A stretch of 64,000 bases of DNA from contig CP077641.1 in NCBI GenBank assembly GCA_019056435.1, positions 1,178,001-1,242,000 on the forward strand. Reading direction: 5' to 3'. Shown here piece after piece: positions 27,561-46,934 of this stretch. The stretch is from Stutzerimonas stutzeri. Its GTDB lineage: Bacteria > Pseudomonadota > Gammaproteobacteria > Pseudomonadales > Pseudomonadaceae. The first letter of the stretch is position 1. The number at the start of each line of letters is the position of its first letter. Below the pieces are notes generated by a model. That model was not told the origin of the DNA, did no database searches, and saw only the letters and a list, made by a program, of their open reading frames with translations. The translations under genes were made by a program, and so were the position numbers.

Positions 27561-29708
27561 TTACACCCGAAAATAGCTCATCAGGCTCTGCTGATGATTG
27601 GCCAACTGGTTGAGCGCCTGGCTGACCCGTGCCGACTCGTCGGCCTGCCCGGACAGCGACTCGGTCACGTCGCGGATGCCCGCGACATTTCGGTTGATCT
27701 CTTCGGCCACGGCGCTCTGCTGCTCGGCCGCACTGGCGATCTGCAGGTTCATGTCCGAGATCACAGCGACCGCATCACCGATTCGACGCAGCGCAGCGAC
27801 CGCTTCGCCGACCTGCCCCACGCTGCCCTGGGCCTGGCTGTGGCTGTCCTGCATCGCCGACACCACCTCGCGGGTGCCGTTTTGCAGGCGCTCGATGACC
27901 TGGCGAATTTCCTCGATGGATTCCTGGGTCCGCTTGGCCAGGTTTCGGACTTCATCGGCAACCACCGCGAATCCGCGGCCGGCCTCCCCGGCACGCGCCG
28001 CTTCGATGGCCGCGTTGAGCGCCAGCAGATTGGTTTGCTCGGCGATCGCGCGGATGACCTCGAGCACTGATCCGATCTGCTCGCTGCTGGCGGCGAGGCC
28101 CTGGACCTGAGTCATGGCGTGAGTGAGTTCGCCGGCCAGGCTGTCGATGCTCTGCGTCGTGGCGTCGATCACGCTGAGTCCATCGTGGGTCGCCTGGTCG
28201 GCACCTCGCGCCGCTTCGGCGGCCTGGGCCGCATTGCGCGCCACGTCCTGCGCCGTGGCGCTCATTTCCTGCGAAGCCGTGGCCACCTGGTCGACCTCGC
28301 GGAACTGCTGCTGCATCCCGGCGCTGGTCTGGCTGGCAATCACAGCGGACTGATCCGCACTGCTGCGTGCATCCTGCACCGAGCGTTTGACGTCGGCGAT
28401 GGTCGGCTGGAGCTTGTCGAGAAAGCGGTTGAACCAGCCCGCCAGCGCACCCAGTTCATCTTCACGGGCATAACTGAGCCGTCGGGTCAGGTCGCCCTCA
28501 CCGCTGGCAATGTCCTTGAGCATGGCCGCCACACCCTCGATCGGGCGTGTCACGCCGCGCGCGGTCATCCACATCAGCCCCAGGCCCAACAACACCGCAG
28601 CCAGGCCGATGACCAGCGCGGATACGCTGTCGTCCCGGCTCTGCTCTTGCAGCTGCTGTTCCAGCCGCAATGCCGGGCCGAGGAGCACCTGCCTCGGCAC
28701 TTCCAGCAGCACCGCCCAGGCAGGCAGACCCGGGATTGGCGCGACCGGCTGCAGCACGCGCAACATGTCACCGTTCTCCAATAAGGCGTTCTGCCCTGCC
28801 GCCACGGCCGCGCCGATGGCCTGGGCATCGTCGGAAAACGCCTTGTCCATGGACTGGCCGAGCTGTTGAGGGTCACGGCTATGTCCGGCTAGCAGCTTGG
28901 CCGGGCTGATGACGCTCAGATGGCCCTGCCCCTGATAAAGCTGCTGGTGCGCCTGCTGGCTGAATTGCTGTAGCGAAGCGAGGCTGATGTCGACGCCGAC
29001 CACCCCGATGACCTTACCGTCCTCGATCATCGGCAACGCGACACTGGTCATCAACAGCTTTTGGCCTTCGACCTCGTCGAAATAGGGGTCGAGCAGACAG
29101 ACTTTGGCGGTATCGCGCGGGCAGCTGTACCAGGCGTTGTAGGGCGCACCGCTAAGGCCCGGGGTGGTATCGGCGAGCGTCTGCTCGTCCATGGTTTCGT
29201 AGCTGAGCTCACCGGGCTTGCGCTGAGACCAGTACAGAGAGAACCGCCCGGTGTCGTTGCCGCCCATTTCCCCGTTGCCAATGAACATGCCGTCCTTGTC
29301 ATCCAGTGCATCGGTTTCAAAAATCACATACAGACCGATCAACTCGGGATTGGCCTGCAGAGCCTTCTTGATCTGGTAATGGAGATCTTCACGGACCTCA
29401 AAGGCATTGGCCATGCGCTCGATGGATTGCTCGCGCAGGGACAGCACCTGGCGAACGAAACCCTGGCCGTACTGGTAGGCCGCGTTGAACTGGCGCTCGA
29501 TACGCAAGGCCTGGGCCTGGCCACGGGCCTGCAGGTTGTTGCGGGCCGACTCCTCCAACATGCTCCCGCTGGCCGCACTGACCAGCGCCACGGCCTGACG
29601 CGACTGGTAGAGCGAGGCACTGACCAGCAGACCGACGATAAGCAGCAGGCAAAGGCCCGCCAGCAGCGTGATTTTCCACTGAATGGAGAGGCGGTTGAGG
29701 GAGGGCAT
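27561..29708 (-). CDS. Methyl-accepting chemotaxis protein with a large periplasmic sensor domain
   Basis: This is a 715-residue chemoreceptor. A first membrane helix (about residues 12-32, [20 protein letters not shown]) and a second (about 360-380, [18 protein letters not shown]) flank a roughly 330-residue periplasmic region of dCache type ([20 protein letters not shown], then [13 protein letters not shown]). A HAMP segment ([20 protein letters not shown]) follows, then a long cytoplasmic coiled coil with the signaling tip [19 protein letters not shown]. Start at 29708 follows AAAGGA. It sits between glmU and glmR, where P. aeruginosa has no such gene. The ligand is unknown. The frame is intact. 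Confidence 0.9.
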   Translation of the reverse strand: MPSLNRLSIQWKITLLAGLCLLLIVGLLVSASLYQSRQAVALVSAASGSMLEESARNNLQARGQAQALRIERQFNAAYQYGQGFVRQVLSLREQSIERMANAFEVREDLHYQIKKALQANPELIGLYVIFETDALDDKDGMFIGNGEMGGNDTGRFSLYWSQRKPGELSYETMDEQTLADTTPGLSGAPYNAWYSCPRDTAKVCLLDPYFDEVEGQKLLMTSVALPMIEDGKVIGVVGVDISLASLQQFSQQAHQQLYQGQGHLSVISPAKLLAGHSRDPQQLGQSMDKAFSDDAQAIGAAVAAGQNALLENGDMLRVLQPVAPIPGLPAWAVLLEVPRQVLLGPALRLEQQLQEQSRDDSVSALVIGLAAVLLGLGLMWMTARGVTRPIEGVAAMLKDIASGEGDLTRRLSYAREDELGALAGWFNRFLDKLQPTIADVKRSVQDARSSADQSAVIASQTSAGMQQQFREVDQVATASQEMSATAQDVARNAAQAAEAARGADQATHDGLSVIDATTQSIDSLAGELTHAMTQVQGLAASSEQIGSVLEVIRAIAEQTNLLALNAAIEAARAGEAGRGFAVVADEVRNLAKRTQESIEEIRQVIERLQNGTREVVSAMQDSHSQAQGSVGQVGEAVAALRRIGDAVAVISDMNLQIASAAEQQSAVAEEINRNVAGIRDVTESLSGQADESARVSQALNQLANHQQSLMSYFRV

Positions 29709-29813
29709 GGGCGTATCCTTTATGGTTATGCCCCTTTGCATCGGCCAGACGTACGATCTCTTGAGCCGATTCCCTCACCCAAAGGCCAGGTTTCGTATCA
29801 GCGCCCGAATAGG

Positions 29814-31178
<1,365 letters not shown>

Positions 31179-31228
31179 GGAAGATCCTGAGCAATCGTGA
31201 CCCGGGGGTCGAACCTGTTGGCTGGAAA

Positions 31229-31254
31229 GAAAAAGGGTAGCCAAGGCTACCCTT
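31229..31254 (-). terminator. Rho-independent terminator of the ATP synthase operon
   Basis: AGGGTAGCC and GGCTACCCT pair across a two-base loop. On the minus strand the stem is followed by a T-rich tail (TTTTTCTTT). It lies just past the atpC stop and before glmU. Confidence 0.88.
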
Positions 31255-31284
31255 TTACTCACGCGCGATGAAGCGAACGAACGA

Positions 31285-31712
31285 TCAGCCGCGGCCGTAC
31301 TTCTTGCGCAGCTGCTCGATGGTACGCAGCTGAGCCGCAGCCTCGGCGAGACGCGCAGACGCCGAACCGTAGTCGAAATCGGCACCCTTCTCGTGCAGCG
31401 CCTTCTCGGCCGCCTTGACCGCCGCTTGCGCGGCCGCCGCGTCGATGTCCTTGGCCCGCGTAGCGGTATCGGCCAGGACCTTCACCATGTTCGGCTGAAC
31501 CTCGATGAAGCCGCCGGAAATATAGAAGATGTCTTCCTCACCGCCCTGCTTGATCACACGCACCGGACCGGGCTTGAGATCAGTCAACAAGGGGCATGGC
31601 CCGGCAGGATGCCCAGATCACCCAGGTGACCGTGAGCGACGACCATCTCCACCAGCCCCGAGAACAGCTCTTCTTCCGCGCTGACGATGTCACAGTGGAC
31701 TGTCATAGCCAT
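31285..31712 (-). CDS. atpC: ATP synthase epsilon subunit AtpC; frameshifted
   Basis: This is the central-stalk subunit of F1, about 142 residues, with an N-terminal beta-sandwich ([16 protein letters not shown], then [15 protein letters not shown]) and a C-terminal helical hairpin rich in Ala ([16 protein letters not shown]). The ATG at 31712 follows GAGG. One base is missing in the AA pair at 31589-31590, so the given frame stops at HAPC; restoring it continues [20 protein letters not shown]. It is the last gene of the atp operon. Confidence 0.93.
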
Positions 31713-31792
31713 ACTTATGCCTCGGTAATCAGCCTGCCCTTCGACATGGGCCGAAGGACGGGCTTATTGGCGCCCGCAAACGGGCGCGCCAG

Positions 31793-33199
<1,407 letters not shown>

Positions 33200-34063
33200 T
33201 TAAACCGCGGCAGCGCCGCCGACGATTTCCGAAATTTCCTGCGTGATCGCAGCCTGACGGGCCTTGTTGTAGACCAGTTGCAAGTCGCTGATCAGCTCAC
33301 CGGCATTGTCGGTCGCGTTCTTCATGGCGATCATCCGGGCGGCCTGTTCGGCAGCACCGTTCTCGACCACGGCCTGGTAGACCTGGGACTCGACGTAGCG
33401 CACCAGCAGCGCATCGAGCAGCAGCCGTGCGTCAGGTTCGTACAAGTAGTCCCACTGCCCTTTTGGCGCGGCCTGATCGTCACTGGCCGCCAACGGTAGC
33501 AGCTGCGCTACGGTCGGCTTCTGCGTCATGGTGTTGATGAACTTGTTCGACACCAGATAGAGACGGTCCAGACGGCCTTGATCGAAAGCATCCAGCATGA
33601 CCTTGACGCTGCCAATCAGATCGTTGATCGACGGCTCTTCGCCAAGCCCGTTCACGGCGGCGACAACGTTGCCACCAAAGCTGCGGAAGAAGCTCGCACC
33701 CTTGTTACCGATCACGCACAGGTCGGCCTCGACATTACTGTCGTGCCACTCCTTCATGTTCTTGATGAGCGCCTTGAACAGGTTGGTGTTCAAGCCACCG
33801 CACAGGCCACGATCGGACGACACGACGATGTAACCGACACGCTTGACCGGTCGCTCGACCATGAACGGATGGCGGTATTCCGGGTTGGTATTGGCCAGGT
33901 GGCCAATTACCTGCTGGATCCGCTCCGCATAAGGACGGCTGGCAGCCATGCGCATCTGTGCCTTGCGCATCTTGCTGACCGCCACCTTTTCCATGGCGCT
34001 GGTGATCTTCTGCGTGCTTTTGATGCTCGCAATCTTGCTGCGAATCTCTTTTGCGCCTGCCAT
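33200..34063 (-). CDS. atpG: ATP synthase gamma subunit AtpG
   Basis: This 287-residue rotor shaft subunit of F1 has the N-terminal helix [20 protein letters not shown] and the C-terminal helix [20 protein letters not shown], the two that form the coiled coil inside the alpha3beta3 ring. The [11 protein letters not shown] motif (about residues 83-93) is conserved. The frame is intact. Confidence 0.96.
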   Translation of the reverse strand: MAGAKEIRSKIASIKSTQKITSAMEKVAVSKMRKAQMRMAASRPYAERIQQVIGHLANTNPEYRHPFMVERPVKRVGYIVVSSDRGLCGGLNTNLFKALIKNMKEWHDSNVEADLCVIGNKGASFFRSFGGNVVAAVNGLGEEPSINDLIGSVKVMLDAFDQGRLDRLYLVSNKFINTMTQKPTVAQLLPLAASDDQAAPKGQWDYLYEPDARLLLDALLVRYVESQVYQAVVENGAAEQAARMIAMKNATDNAGELISDLQLVYNKARQAAITQEISEIVGGAAAV

Positions 34064-34113
34064 TTGACACCTATCGCGTTAGCAGGCGGGAGCCTCGCGG
34101 CTCCCGCTGCGGC

Positions 34114-35657
<1,544 letters not shown>

Positions 35658-35672
35658 GCCACGACCCTCAAA

Positions 35673-36210
35673 TCAGGATTTCAACGATTCGGCCAACTGG
35701 CTCAGTTTGCCGCGGACCGAACCATCGACAACCACATCGCCAGCGCGGATGACAACGCCGCCGATCAGTGCAGGGTTCACGACCTGCTGGGGGGTTGACG
35801 GTACGATCTAGCCGCTTCGACAAGGCGGCAGCCAAGGTTTGGAGTTGCGCAGGGGTGAGCTCGAAAGCGGTCTGCACTTCAACGTCGATTGTCTTTTCGG
35901 CTTCTGCCTTGAGTTCCTCGAAGAGCTCCCGAATCGTCGGCAGCACGTCCAGGCGATCATTGTCGCCGAGCGTGGAGACGAAATTGCGGAAGGCTTCATC
36001 GACATCGCTGCCAAGCAGCTGAACCAGTGTCTTGACCTTGCTTTCGCTGGTCAGCCGCGGGTTCTTCAGCAAGTCGGCAACCTGGGGAACTTCAACGGCA
36101 ACCGCAGCCAGGCTCAACATGCCCGACCAGGCGTCGATCCGACCGGCTGAACCGGCGAACTCGAAAGCGGCCTTTGCATAGGGCCGAGCAAGCGTCTGGG
36201 TATTGATCAT
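35673..36210 (-). CDS. atpH: ATP synthase delta subunit AtpH; frameshifted
   Basis: This 178-residue subunit joins the F1 crown to the peripheral stalk. The N-terminal helical domain starts [15 protein letters not shown]. The G6 run at 35789-35794 should be G5: repair gives [20 protein letters not shown] and the usual ending LAESLKS at 35673. Without it the frame reads an Arg/Cys-rich tail to 35668. Confidence 0.93.
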
Positions 36211-36222
36211 CGCTTGCCTCGC

Positions 36223-36693
36223 TTAGAGTTGGGAGGCCAGTTTTTCGACCAGATCGTTGTGTGCCTTGGCGTCCACCTGGGACTCCAGGATTTTCTCCGC
36301 ACCCAATACGGCCAATGCCGCTACTTGGTTGCGCAGTTGCTCCTTGGCACGATTCACTTCCTGCTCGATTTCGGCGCGGGCACCGGCGACCAGTCGCTCA
36401 CCTTCGATGCGCGCCTGCTCTTTGGCTTCCTCGACGATCGCATTGGCCTGCTTGTTGGCCTGCTCGATGATCTGGGCAGCCTGTCCCTTGGTCTCACGGA
36501 GGGTGTTGGTCACCTTCTCCTGAGCCAGTTTCAGGTCTTGCTGCGCACGGCCTGCAGCGTCCAGACCTTCGGCGATTTTCTTCTGGCGTTCCTGCATGGC
36601 CTTGGTAATGGGCGGCCATACGTACTTCATGCAGAACCAGACGAAAATAGCGAAGGCGAACGTTTGACCGAACAGCGTCAAGTTAATGTTCAC
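36223..36693 (-). CDS. atpF: ATP synthase subunit b AtpF
   Basis: This 156-residue peripheral-stalk subunit has one N-terminal membrane helix ([20 protein letters not shown]) followed by a long Ala/Glu/Gln-rich coiled coil that dimerises and contacts delta. The length is exactly that of the Pseudomonas and E. coli proteins. The frame is intact. Confidence 0.96.
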   Translation of the reverse strand: MNINLTLFGQTFAFAIFVWFCMKYVWPPITKAMQERQKKIAEGLDAAGRAQQDLKLAQEKVTNTLRETKGQAAQIIEQANKQANAIVEEAKEQARIEGERLVAGARAEIEQEVNRAKEQLRNQVAALAVLGAEKILESQVDAKAHNDLVEKLASQL

Positions 36694-36786
36694 AGCGATA
36701 TACCTCGTGCTATTTCGTTCGACGCGGTTGTCAATTCCTCGGCAACGGGGCTCGCCGGGCGAACCCCATCAGGAACCGGAAAAGTC

Positions 36787-37029
<243 letters not shown>

Positions 37030-37084
37030 CTAAGGGTTAAGGTTTTCTTGGGTAACGCGAAACTGAGTCGAACCGGTTCAGCTG

Positions 37085-38393
<1,309 letters not shown>

Positions 38394-38504
38394 CGTCAGG
38401 AGCCAATGACCGCAGTCAAAAAAAGCGCCGCGAGTATAGGAGCAGCCCTGCTCGCGTTCAACCTTCAGGTAGTTATTTCCGACTGCCACTACATTTTTTT
38501 TGTA

Positions 38505-39376
38505 TCAACGAATGTGTGCGAGTACGCCTTGCAATTCGTCGAGCGAGTTGTAGCGGATGACGAGCTGCCCTTTGCCCTTCTGACCGTGCTTGATTTGCAC
38601 CGGGGAGCCTAGCCGCTCGGCCAGTTTCTGCTCCAGCCGAACGATATCGGGATCGTCGCGCGTCTCGGTTTTCGCCGGTGTCTTGTCGTTCAGCCACTGG
38701 CGTACCAGCGCCTCGGTTTGTCGCACTGTGAGGCCTCGTGCGACAACGTGCCGCGCACCTTCAACCTGTTGTTCAGCCGGCAGTCCGAGCAACGCGCGGG
38801 CGTGTCCCATTTCCAGGTCGCCATGGGACAGCAGCGTCTTGATCTCGTCCGGCAGGCTGATCAGACGAAGAAGATTACTGATGGTGACGCGTGATTTACC
38901 GACGGCATCAGCGACCTGCTGCTGGGTCAGCTGGAATTCCTGTTGCAAGCGCTGCAGAGCGACAGCTTCCTCGATTGGATTGAGATCCTCTCGCTGGATG
39001 TTCTCGATCAGCGCCATGGCAATGGCCGCCTCGTCGGTCACTTCGCGTACGATCGCGGGAATGCGGTCAAGCCCCGCCAGCTGGCTGGCGCGCCAGCGCC
39101 GTTCGCCGGCGATGATTTCGTAACGGCCGCCGCCGATCGAACGGACGACGATAGGCTGCATCACGCCCTGGGTTCGAATCGAATGAGCCAGCTCTTCCAG
39201 CGTCACGGGGTCGATGTCGCGACGTGGCTGGTATTTGCCTCGCTGGATGAGGTCGACAGGAAGCTGATGCAGCTCGCGCTCGTCAACAACTGCTGTGTCC
39301 GAAGCCGTCGCTGCGATGTTGGCGCCGCCGAGCAGGGCGTCCAATCCCCGTCCCAGGCCTCTTTCTTGGTCGCCAT
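38505..39376 (-). CDS. parB: Chromosome-partitioning protein ParB; frameshifted at the N terminus
   Basis: This is a CTP-dependent DNA clamp that loads at parS and spreads. GERRWRASQLAG (about residues 89-100) is the CTP-binding motif, the HTH is in QQQVADAVGKSRVTISNLLR, and the C-terminal dimer domain ends RYNSLDELQGVLAHIR. The expected N terminus (MATKKRGLGRGLDALLGG) is recovered from ATG 39376 by restoring one base in the T3 run at 39362-39364. The corrected length is about 290 residues. parA lies 10 bases upstream, and the three clear parS sites are 11-15 kb away in and beside recF and gyrB. Confidence 0.95.
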
Positions 39377-39386
39377 GAAATGTTCC

Positions 39387-40174
39387 TTATGCGGTTACGC
39401 TACGGGCAGCCCGACGTTGCCTGCGGGACAGCTCGCCCGCTAATGCGAGATAGGCCAGGGCGCCCTTGGATTGCTTGTCATAGACCAACGCCGGCATGCC
39501 ATGGCTGGGGGCCTCGGCCAGGCGTACGTTTCGGGGAATGACGGTGTCGTAGAGCTTGTCGCCAAAGTGCGCCTTGAGCTGTTCGGTGACGTCGTTGGTC
39601 AGGCTGCTGCGCGGGTCGTACATCGTGCGCAGCAGCCCTCGATCTTCAGGGAAGGATTCAGGGCCTGGGCGATGCGCTGGATCGAGTTGACCAGGTCGGT
39701 CAAGCCCTCGAGGGCGTAGTACTCGCACTGCATCGGGATAATCACGCCGTCCGATGCGGTCAGTGCGTTGATGGTCAACATCGACAGCGAGGGCGGGCAG
39801 TCGATGAGGATGTAGTCATAGTTCTCCCGAACGGGCGCCAGGGCATCACGCAAGCGATGCTCCTTGGTCGGCAACTTCAGCAGTGCGACCTCGGCCGCCG
39901 TCAGGTCACGATTGGCAGGCAGCAACTGGTAGCCGCCATGTTCGGAAAACTGCATGGCATCCACGAGGCTGCATTCGCCGATCAGCACGTCATAGATGGA
40001 GTAATCCAGGCCAAGCTTGTCCACGCCGCTGCCAGTGGTGGCGTTGCCCTGAGGATCGAGATCGATCAGCAGTACCCGTCGGCGCGTGGCGACCAGCGAC
40101 GCCGCAAGATTGATGCACGTGGTCGTCTTGGCGACACCGCCCTTCTGGTTGGCGATGGCGAATACTTTAGCCAT
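39387..40174 (-). CDS. parA: Chromosome-partitioning ATPase ParA (Soj); frameshifted
   Basis: This Walker-type ATPase works with ParB in origin segregation. The deviant Walker A KGGVAKTTTCINLA is at residues 11-24, with LLIDLDPQGNAT and ILIDCPPSLS following. One base is missing in the C3 run at 39636-39638: repair gives IEGLLRTMYDPRSSLTNDV and a C terminus of ALAYLALAGELSRRQ. The full length is about 262 residues, and the start at 40174 is conserved (MAKVFAIANQKGG). Confidence 0.95.
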
Positions 40175-40192
40175 GGTCAGCGTCTGTCCGGA

Positions 40193-40836
40193 TCATGAGG
40201 TGCGGCGCAGTATCAGCAGATGGCGTTGCCCTTGGCAACCGGGAACCTTGAGAACCAGGCAGCGCTCCAGTTCGAAATCGGCGGGCAGCGCTTGCAGCTC
40301 ATCGTCGGGCTGAATGCCTTTCATGGCCAGCCAGCGCGTATCGATGCTGCCCAGGTGACGGGTCCAGTCTGCAAAATCCGCGAGCGAACTGAACGCACGC
40401 GAGGTAATACCGGAAAAGGGTACCTGAGGCCTGAAGGCTTCGACGCGGCTGTGGACAACCTCGACATTGGCAAGTTTCAGCTCAAGCTTCACCTGGGTGA
40501 GAAAACGGGTCTTCTTACCGTTCGAGTCGAGCAACGTGAACTGCCGGTCAGGAAACAGGATGGCCAGCGGGATGCCAGGCATACCGCCGCCGCTGCCGAC
40601 ATCCAACCAGCGCGACCCACAAGGCTCGACCTGCGCGACGATACTCAGACTGTCGAGCAGGTGTCGCGACACCATTTCAGCCGGGTCGCGCACAGCCGTC
40701 AGGTTGTAAGCCTTGTTCCACTTGGCCAGCAAGGCCATGTAGGCGAGCAATGCATGTTGCTGATCCTCAGCAAGCTCAAGGCCAAGCTCGCGGGCGCCTT
40801 GCTTCAGCTCGTCCGCGTACGTCGAGACGGTTGACA

Positions 40837-40837
<1 letters not shown>
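40193..40837 (-). CDS. rsmG: 16S rRNA m7G527 methyltransferase RsmG (GidB)
   Basis: This 214-residue SAM-dependent methyltransferase modifies G527 of 16S rRNA. Motif [17 protein letters not shown] is at about residues 78-93, followed by [19 protein letters not shown] is the conserved substrate-side motif. The start at 40837 overlaps the last base of the mnmG stop, so the two are translationally coupled. The frame is intact. Loss of this enzyme gives low-level streptomycin resistance in other bacteria. Confidence 0.95.
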
Positions 40838-42732
<1,895 letters not shown>

Positions 42733-42837
42733 GCACCTCGTGCCTGTTCAGATGGGTTCAGGGAAGCGCGCCAGTATAGGGACTCGACGCGCTCGAAAGA
42801 AGAGCTTTGCACAAAAAATGACCAGGTCATCGAGGCG

Positions 42838-43100
42838 CAGGCAAAAGATAAAAAGATAGAGAGAAAAGAGTTAAAGCTTGTTTATGTTGTTAATGAATAG
42901 GACGGTATTTTCTGTGGATAACCATCTGGAAGGCGCGTCAGCCGGGCTTCTGCTCGAACGGTAACCCTGTGATGAAAGGGCAATCAACCCGTGCACTGGC
43001 CGTTCATTGCCTGTTGATAAAAGAGTCAGTTATCAACAGCACGTGTTATCCAGAGCAATACTGCCCAGTTATCGACCGAGTCCAGGCCAGCTTATCCACA
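42838..43100. other. Origin-like region with six DnaA-box-like sites (mnmG-mnmE intergenic)
   Basis: An AT-rich tract at 42838-42900 is followed by DnaA-box sequences. The two perfect ones are TGTGGATAA (42913-42921) and TTATCCACA (43092-43100). Relaxed ones are TGTTGATAA (43012), TTATCAACA (43030), TTATCCAGA (43046) and TTATCGACC (43069). The start of the region also carries TTAAAGCTT (42871), shared with the oriC beside dnaA. The intergenic gap is 42733-43175; the part before 42838 presumably holds the mnmG promoter. No gene is visible. Confidence 0.65.
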
Positions 43101-43175
43101 GAGCTCACCGGCGTGAATGGAAGGTAAAAGGAGTGAGCAAGTCATGCCGCAGCGGACCCGAACGGCAAGACGTCG

Positions 43176-44539
43176 CTATTTACCGATGCAGAAGCTGGAA
43201 AAGATACGGCCAAGCAAATCGTCGGAACTGAACGCCCCGGTGATCTCACCCAGTGCCTGCTGCGCTTGACGCAGGTCCTCGGCAAGCAGCTCACCAGCGC
43301 CTGCTTGCGTGAGTTGTGCGTAGCCGTGTGCAAGGCTGTCGGAGGCCTGGCGTAACGCATCCAGGTGACGTCGCCGGGCGCTGAAGCCGCTTTCGGCAGT
43401 CTGATCGAAGCCCATGCACGCCTTGAGGTGCTCACGAAGCAGCTCGATCCCTTCGCCTGAGCGTGCCGATAGGCTCAGCGTCACCAGGCCTTGAGCTGAG
43501 GCCGCCAGGGTCGCCGCTTCGCCAGTCAGGTCAGCTTTGTTACGGATCAACGTGGTTCGGGCTGGGTCAGGCTGACGCTGCAGCAGCGTCGGCCAGAGCT
43601 GCTCGTCGGTCGGCTCAGTCGCGCTGGCATCGACGACGAGCAGGATGCGGTCCGCCTCTTCGATTGCACGAATTGCCCGCTCGACACCGATTCGCTCGAC
43701 CTGATCGGTGGTGTCGCGCAAACCGGCAGTGTCGACCACGTGCAGGGGCATGCCATCGATGTGAATGTGTTCACGAAGAACGTCGCGTGTGGTCCCGGCA
43801 ATGTCCGTGACGATCGCAGCTTCCCTGCCGGCCAGTGCATTCAGCAAGCTGGACTTGCCCGCGTTGGGCCGCCCGGCAATGACGACATTCATCCCCTCGC
43901 GAAGCAAGGCGCCTTGTCCGGCTTCCCTGAGCACAGCCGACAGTTCGTCGCGCACGCCCTCGAGCAGTGCCAGCACATGCCCGTCGGCCAGAAAATCGAT
44001 TTCTTCTTCCGGGAAGTCGATTGCCGCTTCGACGTAGATGCGCAGCTGAATCAGTTTCTCGGTCAGCTGGTGTACCCGCCGCGAGAACTCGCCCTGCAAC
44101 GAGCGCACAGCATTGCGTGCGGCTTGTGTGGAGCTCGCTTCGATCAGGTCGGCGATGGCTTCGGCCTGCGCGAGGTCCAGCTTGTCGTTGAGGAAAGCAC
44201 GCTCGCTGAACTCCCCGGCCTGGCCAACCGCGCGCCCAGCTCGACGCAGCGCTGCAGGAGCATGTCCAGCACCACGGGCCCGCCATGGCCCTGTAGTTCG
44301 AGCACGTCCTCACCGGTGAATGAATGCGGGCCCGGGAAGAACAGCAGCAGGCCTTCGTCGATGACCTCACCGTCGTCCGCATGGAAGGGCCCGTAGTGCG
44401 CGTGTCGCGGTGTCGGCTCCTTGCCGCTCAACGTGATGGCGATGGCTCGGGCCCGCACGCCGGATACACGGACCACGCCGATGCCTCCACGGCCAGGAGC
44501 GGTGGCGACTGCGGCGATCGTATCGGGTACTTGGGACAT
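43176..44539 (-). CDS. mnmE: tRNA modification GTPase MnmE (TrmE); frameshifted
   Basis: This GTPase is the partner of MnmG in cmnm5U34 synthesis, about 455 residues when repaired. The N-terminal tetrahydrofolate-binding domain starts [20 protein letters not shown]; the G domain has [14 protein letters not shown], and the invariant C-terminal CIGK ends the protein. One base is missing in the C4 run at 44213-44216: repair gives [19 protein letters not shown]. The ATG at 44539 matches the conserved [10 protein letters not shown]. Confidence 0.95.
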
Positions 44540-44563
44540 GGTTCCTCCCGCGGTGCTGGAAAA

Positions 44564-44589
44564 GCAAAACGCCCCAATCAAGGGGCGTT
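44564..44589 (-). terminator. Rho-independent terminator after yidC
   Basis: AACGCCCC and GGGGCGTT pair across a six-base loop. On the minus strand the stem runs into TTTTGCTTTT. It lies between the yidC stop and the mnmE start, so it would end the rpmH-rnpA-yidD-yidC transcript. Confidence 0.85.
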
Positions 44590-44606
44590 CTGTTAGAGGC
44601 GGCGGA

Positions 44607-46283
44607 TCAGTTCGCTGGCGCGGTCTGTCCGGCAACCTTGCGCGTAATGTACCACTGCTGCGCAATGGACAAGACGTTGTTGACCACCCAGTACAGCACC
44701 AGGCCGGCCGGGAACCAGAGGAAGAAGAAGGTGAAGATGATCGGCAACAGCTTCATGACCTTCGCCTGCATCGGGTCGGGTGGCGTTGGGTTCAGCTGCT
44801 GCTGGATGAACATGGTCGCGCCCATGATGATCGGCAGGATGAAATACGGATCCTTGATCGACAGGTCGGTGATCCAGAACATCCAGGGCGCTTGACGCAT
44901 TTCCACGCTTTCCAGCAGCACCCAGTAGAGCGCGAGGAAGACCGGCATCTGCACTAGGATCGGCAGGCAGCCGCCAAGCGGGTTGATCTTTTCCTTCTTG
45001 TACAACTCCATCATCGCCTGGGACATCTTCTGGCGATCATCACCGTACTGCTCCTTGAGCGCCTGCATCTTCGGCGACACGGCGCGCATGCGTGCCATCG
45101 AACGATAGCTGGCGGCCGAGAGCGGGAAGAACGCCAGCTTGATCACGATCGTTAGCGCGATGATGGACCAGCCCCAATTGCCGAGCAGCGCATGGATATT
45201 CTGCAGCAACCAGAAGATGGGTTGGGCGATGAACCAGAGGATGCCGTAGTCGACCGTCAGCCGCAGACCAGGTGACAGCTCTTCAAGCTTGTCCTGGATC
45301 TTGGGACCGGCATAGAGCCTGGCCGAGGTTTCGCCTTGGGCGCCCGGTGCAACCGTCACCGCCGGTCCGGTGAAACCGATGATGTAATTTCCCTGGCTGT
45401 CCTTGCGGGTCTGGACCTGATTGGTCTGGTCCGGCTGCGGGATCCAGGCGGTGACGAAGTAGTGTTGCAGCCAGGCGATCCAGCCGCCTTCGACGCTTTT
45501 CTTCAGACTCTTGTCGTCCATGTCGCTCATGGACACCTTGGTGTAAGGCTCGTCCTTGGTCCACAGCGCGGCGCCCAGGTAGGTAGCGGTGCCGGTGGCC
45601 GTGCTGGAAGACGGGTCGCCACTGCTGTCGCGCTTGAGCTGACCGAACATGTAGCCGGTCCAGGGCGCACTGCTCTGGTTGTCGACCAGATAACGAACGC
45701 CCAGGTCGTAGTTGCCGCGCTCGAAGGTGAAGCGCTTGGTATAACTGACGCCATCGGCACTGTAGGTGAGGTCGACAACAAGCTCGTCCTGGCCTTCGGC
45801 CAACTGATAACTCTGCTGCTCGCTCGCATAGAGCGGGCGGCCGCTGGCCTTGTCCGGGCCGTCACCAATCAGCCCGCTCTGGGCCTCGTAAGTACGTTCT
45901 GCGCTTCGTTCGAAGAGCTGGAACGGCACATCGGGCCGATCCTGGCGACGCGGGTACTGGGGCAGACGCAAATCGACGATGTCGCCACCGCGTGGGTCGA
46001 TCGCCAGATCCAGAACGTCGGTGCGCACGCGGATCAATTGCGAACCGGCCTGCGATGAGGCGATGCCATTGGCCTGTGGTGCGCCTTCTACCGCTGGCAG
46101 GTCACCGGCTTGCTGATCTGGCGTGCGGGTGGTCGGCGTATCTGGGAGAGAGGCGGCCTGGCTTTGTTCCTGACTGGTTTCAGGTGGCAGTTCCGCCTGT
46201 CCATAGTCCTGGTTCCACTGCAGAACCAGCAGGTAGGCAACGATTGCCAAGGCAACGAGCAGGATCGAGCGTTTGATATCCAT
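44607..46283 (-). CDS. yidC: Membrane protein insertase YidC
   Basis: This 558-residue Oxa1/YidC insertase has an N-terminal anchor ([18 protein letters not shown]), a large periplasmic P1 domain (about residues 60-340), and the conserved membrane core with [40 protein letters not shown] and [20 protein letters not shown]. It inserts small membrane proteins such as AtpE. The start lies three bases from the yidD stop. The frame is intact. Confidence 0.97.
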   Translation of the reverse strand: MDIKRSILLVALAIVAYLLVLQWNQDYGQAELPPETSQEQSQAASLPDTPTTRTPDQQAGDLPAVEGAPQANGIASSQAGSQLIRVRTDVLDLAIDPRGGDIVDLRLPQYPRRQDRPDVPFQLFERSAERTYEAQSGLIGDGPDKASGRPLYASEQQSYQLAEGQDELVVDLTYSADGVSYTKRFTFERGNYDLGVRYLVDNQSSAPWTGYMFGQLKRDSSGDPSSSTATGTATYLGAALWTKDEPYTKVSMSDMDDKSLKKSVEGGWIAWLQHYFVTAWIPQPDQTNQVQTRKDSQGNYIIGFTGPAVTVAPGAQGETSARLYAGPKIQDKLEELSPGLRLTVDYGILWFIAQPIFWLLQNIHALLGNWGWSIIALTIVIKLAFFPLSAASYRSMARMRAVSPKMQALKEQYGDDRQKMSQAMMELYKKEKINPLGGCLPILVQMPVFLALYWVLLESVEMRQAPWMFWITDLSIKDPYFILPIIMGATMFIQQQLNPTPPDPMQAKVMKLLPIIFTFFFLWFPAGLVLYWVVNNVLSIAQQWYITRKVAGQTAPAN

Positions 46284-46285
46284 GG

Positions 46286-46531
46286 TTACTCGGTCATCGA
46301 GGATGAATTGGAGGTGTTGTTGGAAGGCACGGGATCATAGCCGCCCGGATTCCATGGATGGCAACGGCCGAGCCGACGCAGACTCAGCCAGCCACCGCGC
46401 AGCAGACCATGGGTTTCGATGGCCTCCTGTGCGTAGCAGGAGCAGGTGGGGTAGAAACGACAATGGCTGGCCATCATGGGGCTGATGGCATACCGATAGA
46501 TGCGTATGGGAACGAGAGCCAGGTTGCGCAT
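46286..46531 (-). CDS. yidD: Membrane protein insertion efficiency factor YidD
   Basis: This 81-residue small protein has the YidD signature [20 protein letters not shown] (about residues 22-41), with three conserved cysteines, and [16 protein letters not shown]. It lies between rnpA and yidC with two- to three-base gaps, the usual arrangement, and is thought to help YidC insert proteins at the membrane. Confidence 0.94.
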   Translation of the reverse strand: MRNLALVPIRIYRYAISPMMASHCRFYPTCSCYAQEAIETHGLLRGGWLSLRRLGRCHPWNPGGYDPVPSNNTSNSSSMTE

Positions 46532-46533
46532 GG

Positions 46534-46917
46534 CTAGACCTGGCTTCGGGGATCGCTGGGTGCAATGGACGGAGTACGCGACAGCCGCTTCCAGAGCTTG
46601 GAGAAATGCCTGGCCAGTTCAGCACTTTCCTGATCGGCCAGGCCCTTTCGAGCGATTACCACGATGTCCCATCCCGTCAGATCCAACTGGTGGAGACGAA
46701 AGGTTTCGCGCAGTTGCCGCTTGATGCGGTTGCGCTCGACCGCGAGCTTGACGCTCTTCTTGCCAATCACCAGCCCGAGGCGGGGGTGTGGCAATCCATT
46801 TTCGCGTACCAGCAGCAGGACGTTCCTGCCCGGTAACTTGCCGGAGGGGGAGTCGAAGACCGCTTTGAACTGGCTTGGGGTCAGCAGTCGCTTATCCCGG
46901 CCGAAGTCCCGACTCAC
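46534..46917 (-). CDS. rnpA: Ribonuclease P protein component RnpA
   Basis: This 127-residue basic protein binds the RNase P RNA and helps tRNA 5' processing. The RNR motif region [19 protein letters not shown] (about residues 59-77) is conserved, with the N-terminal [13 protein letters not shown]. The start is a GTG at 46917, with a purine-rich GGAACAGG upstream; no ATG is available. It follows rpmH by 17 bases. Confidence 0.95.
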   Translation of the reverse strand: MSRDFGRDKRLLTPSQFKAVFDSPSGKLPGRNVLLLVRENGLPHPRLGLVIGKKSVKLAVERNRIKRQLRETFRLHQLDLTGWDIVVIARKGLADQESAELARHFSKLWKRLSRTPSIAPSDPRSQV

Positions 46918-46934
46918 TACCTGTTCCGACGTGT

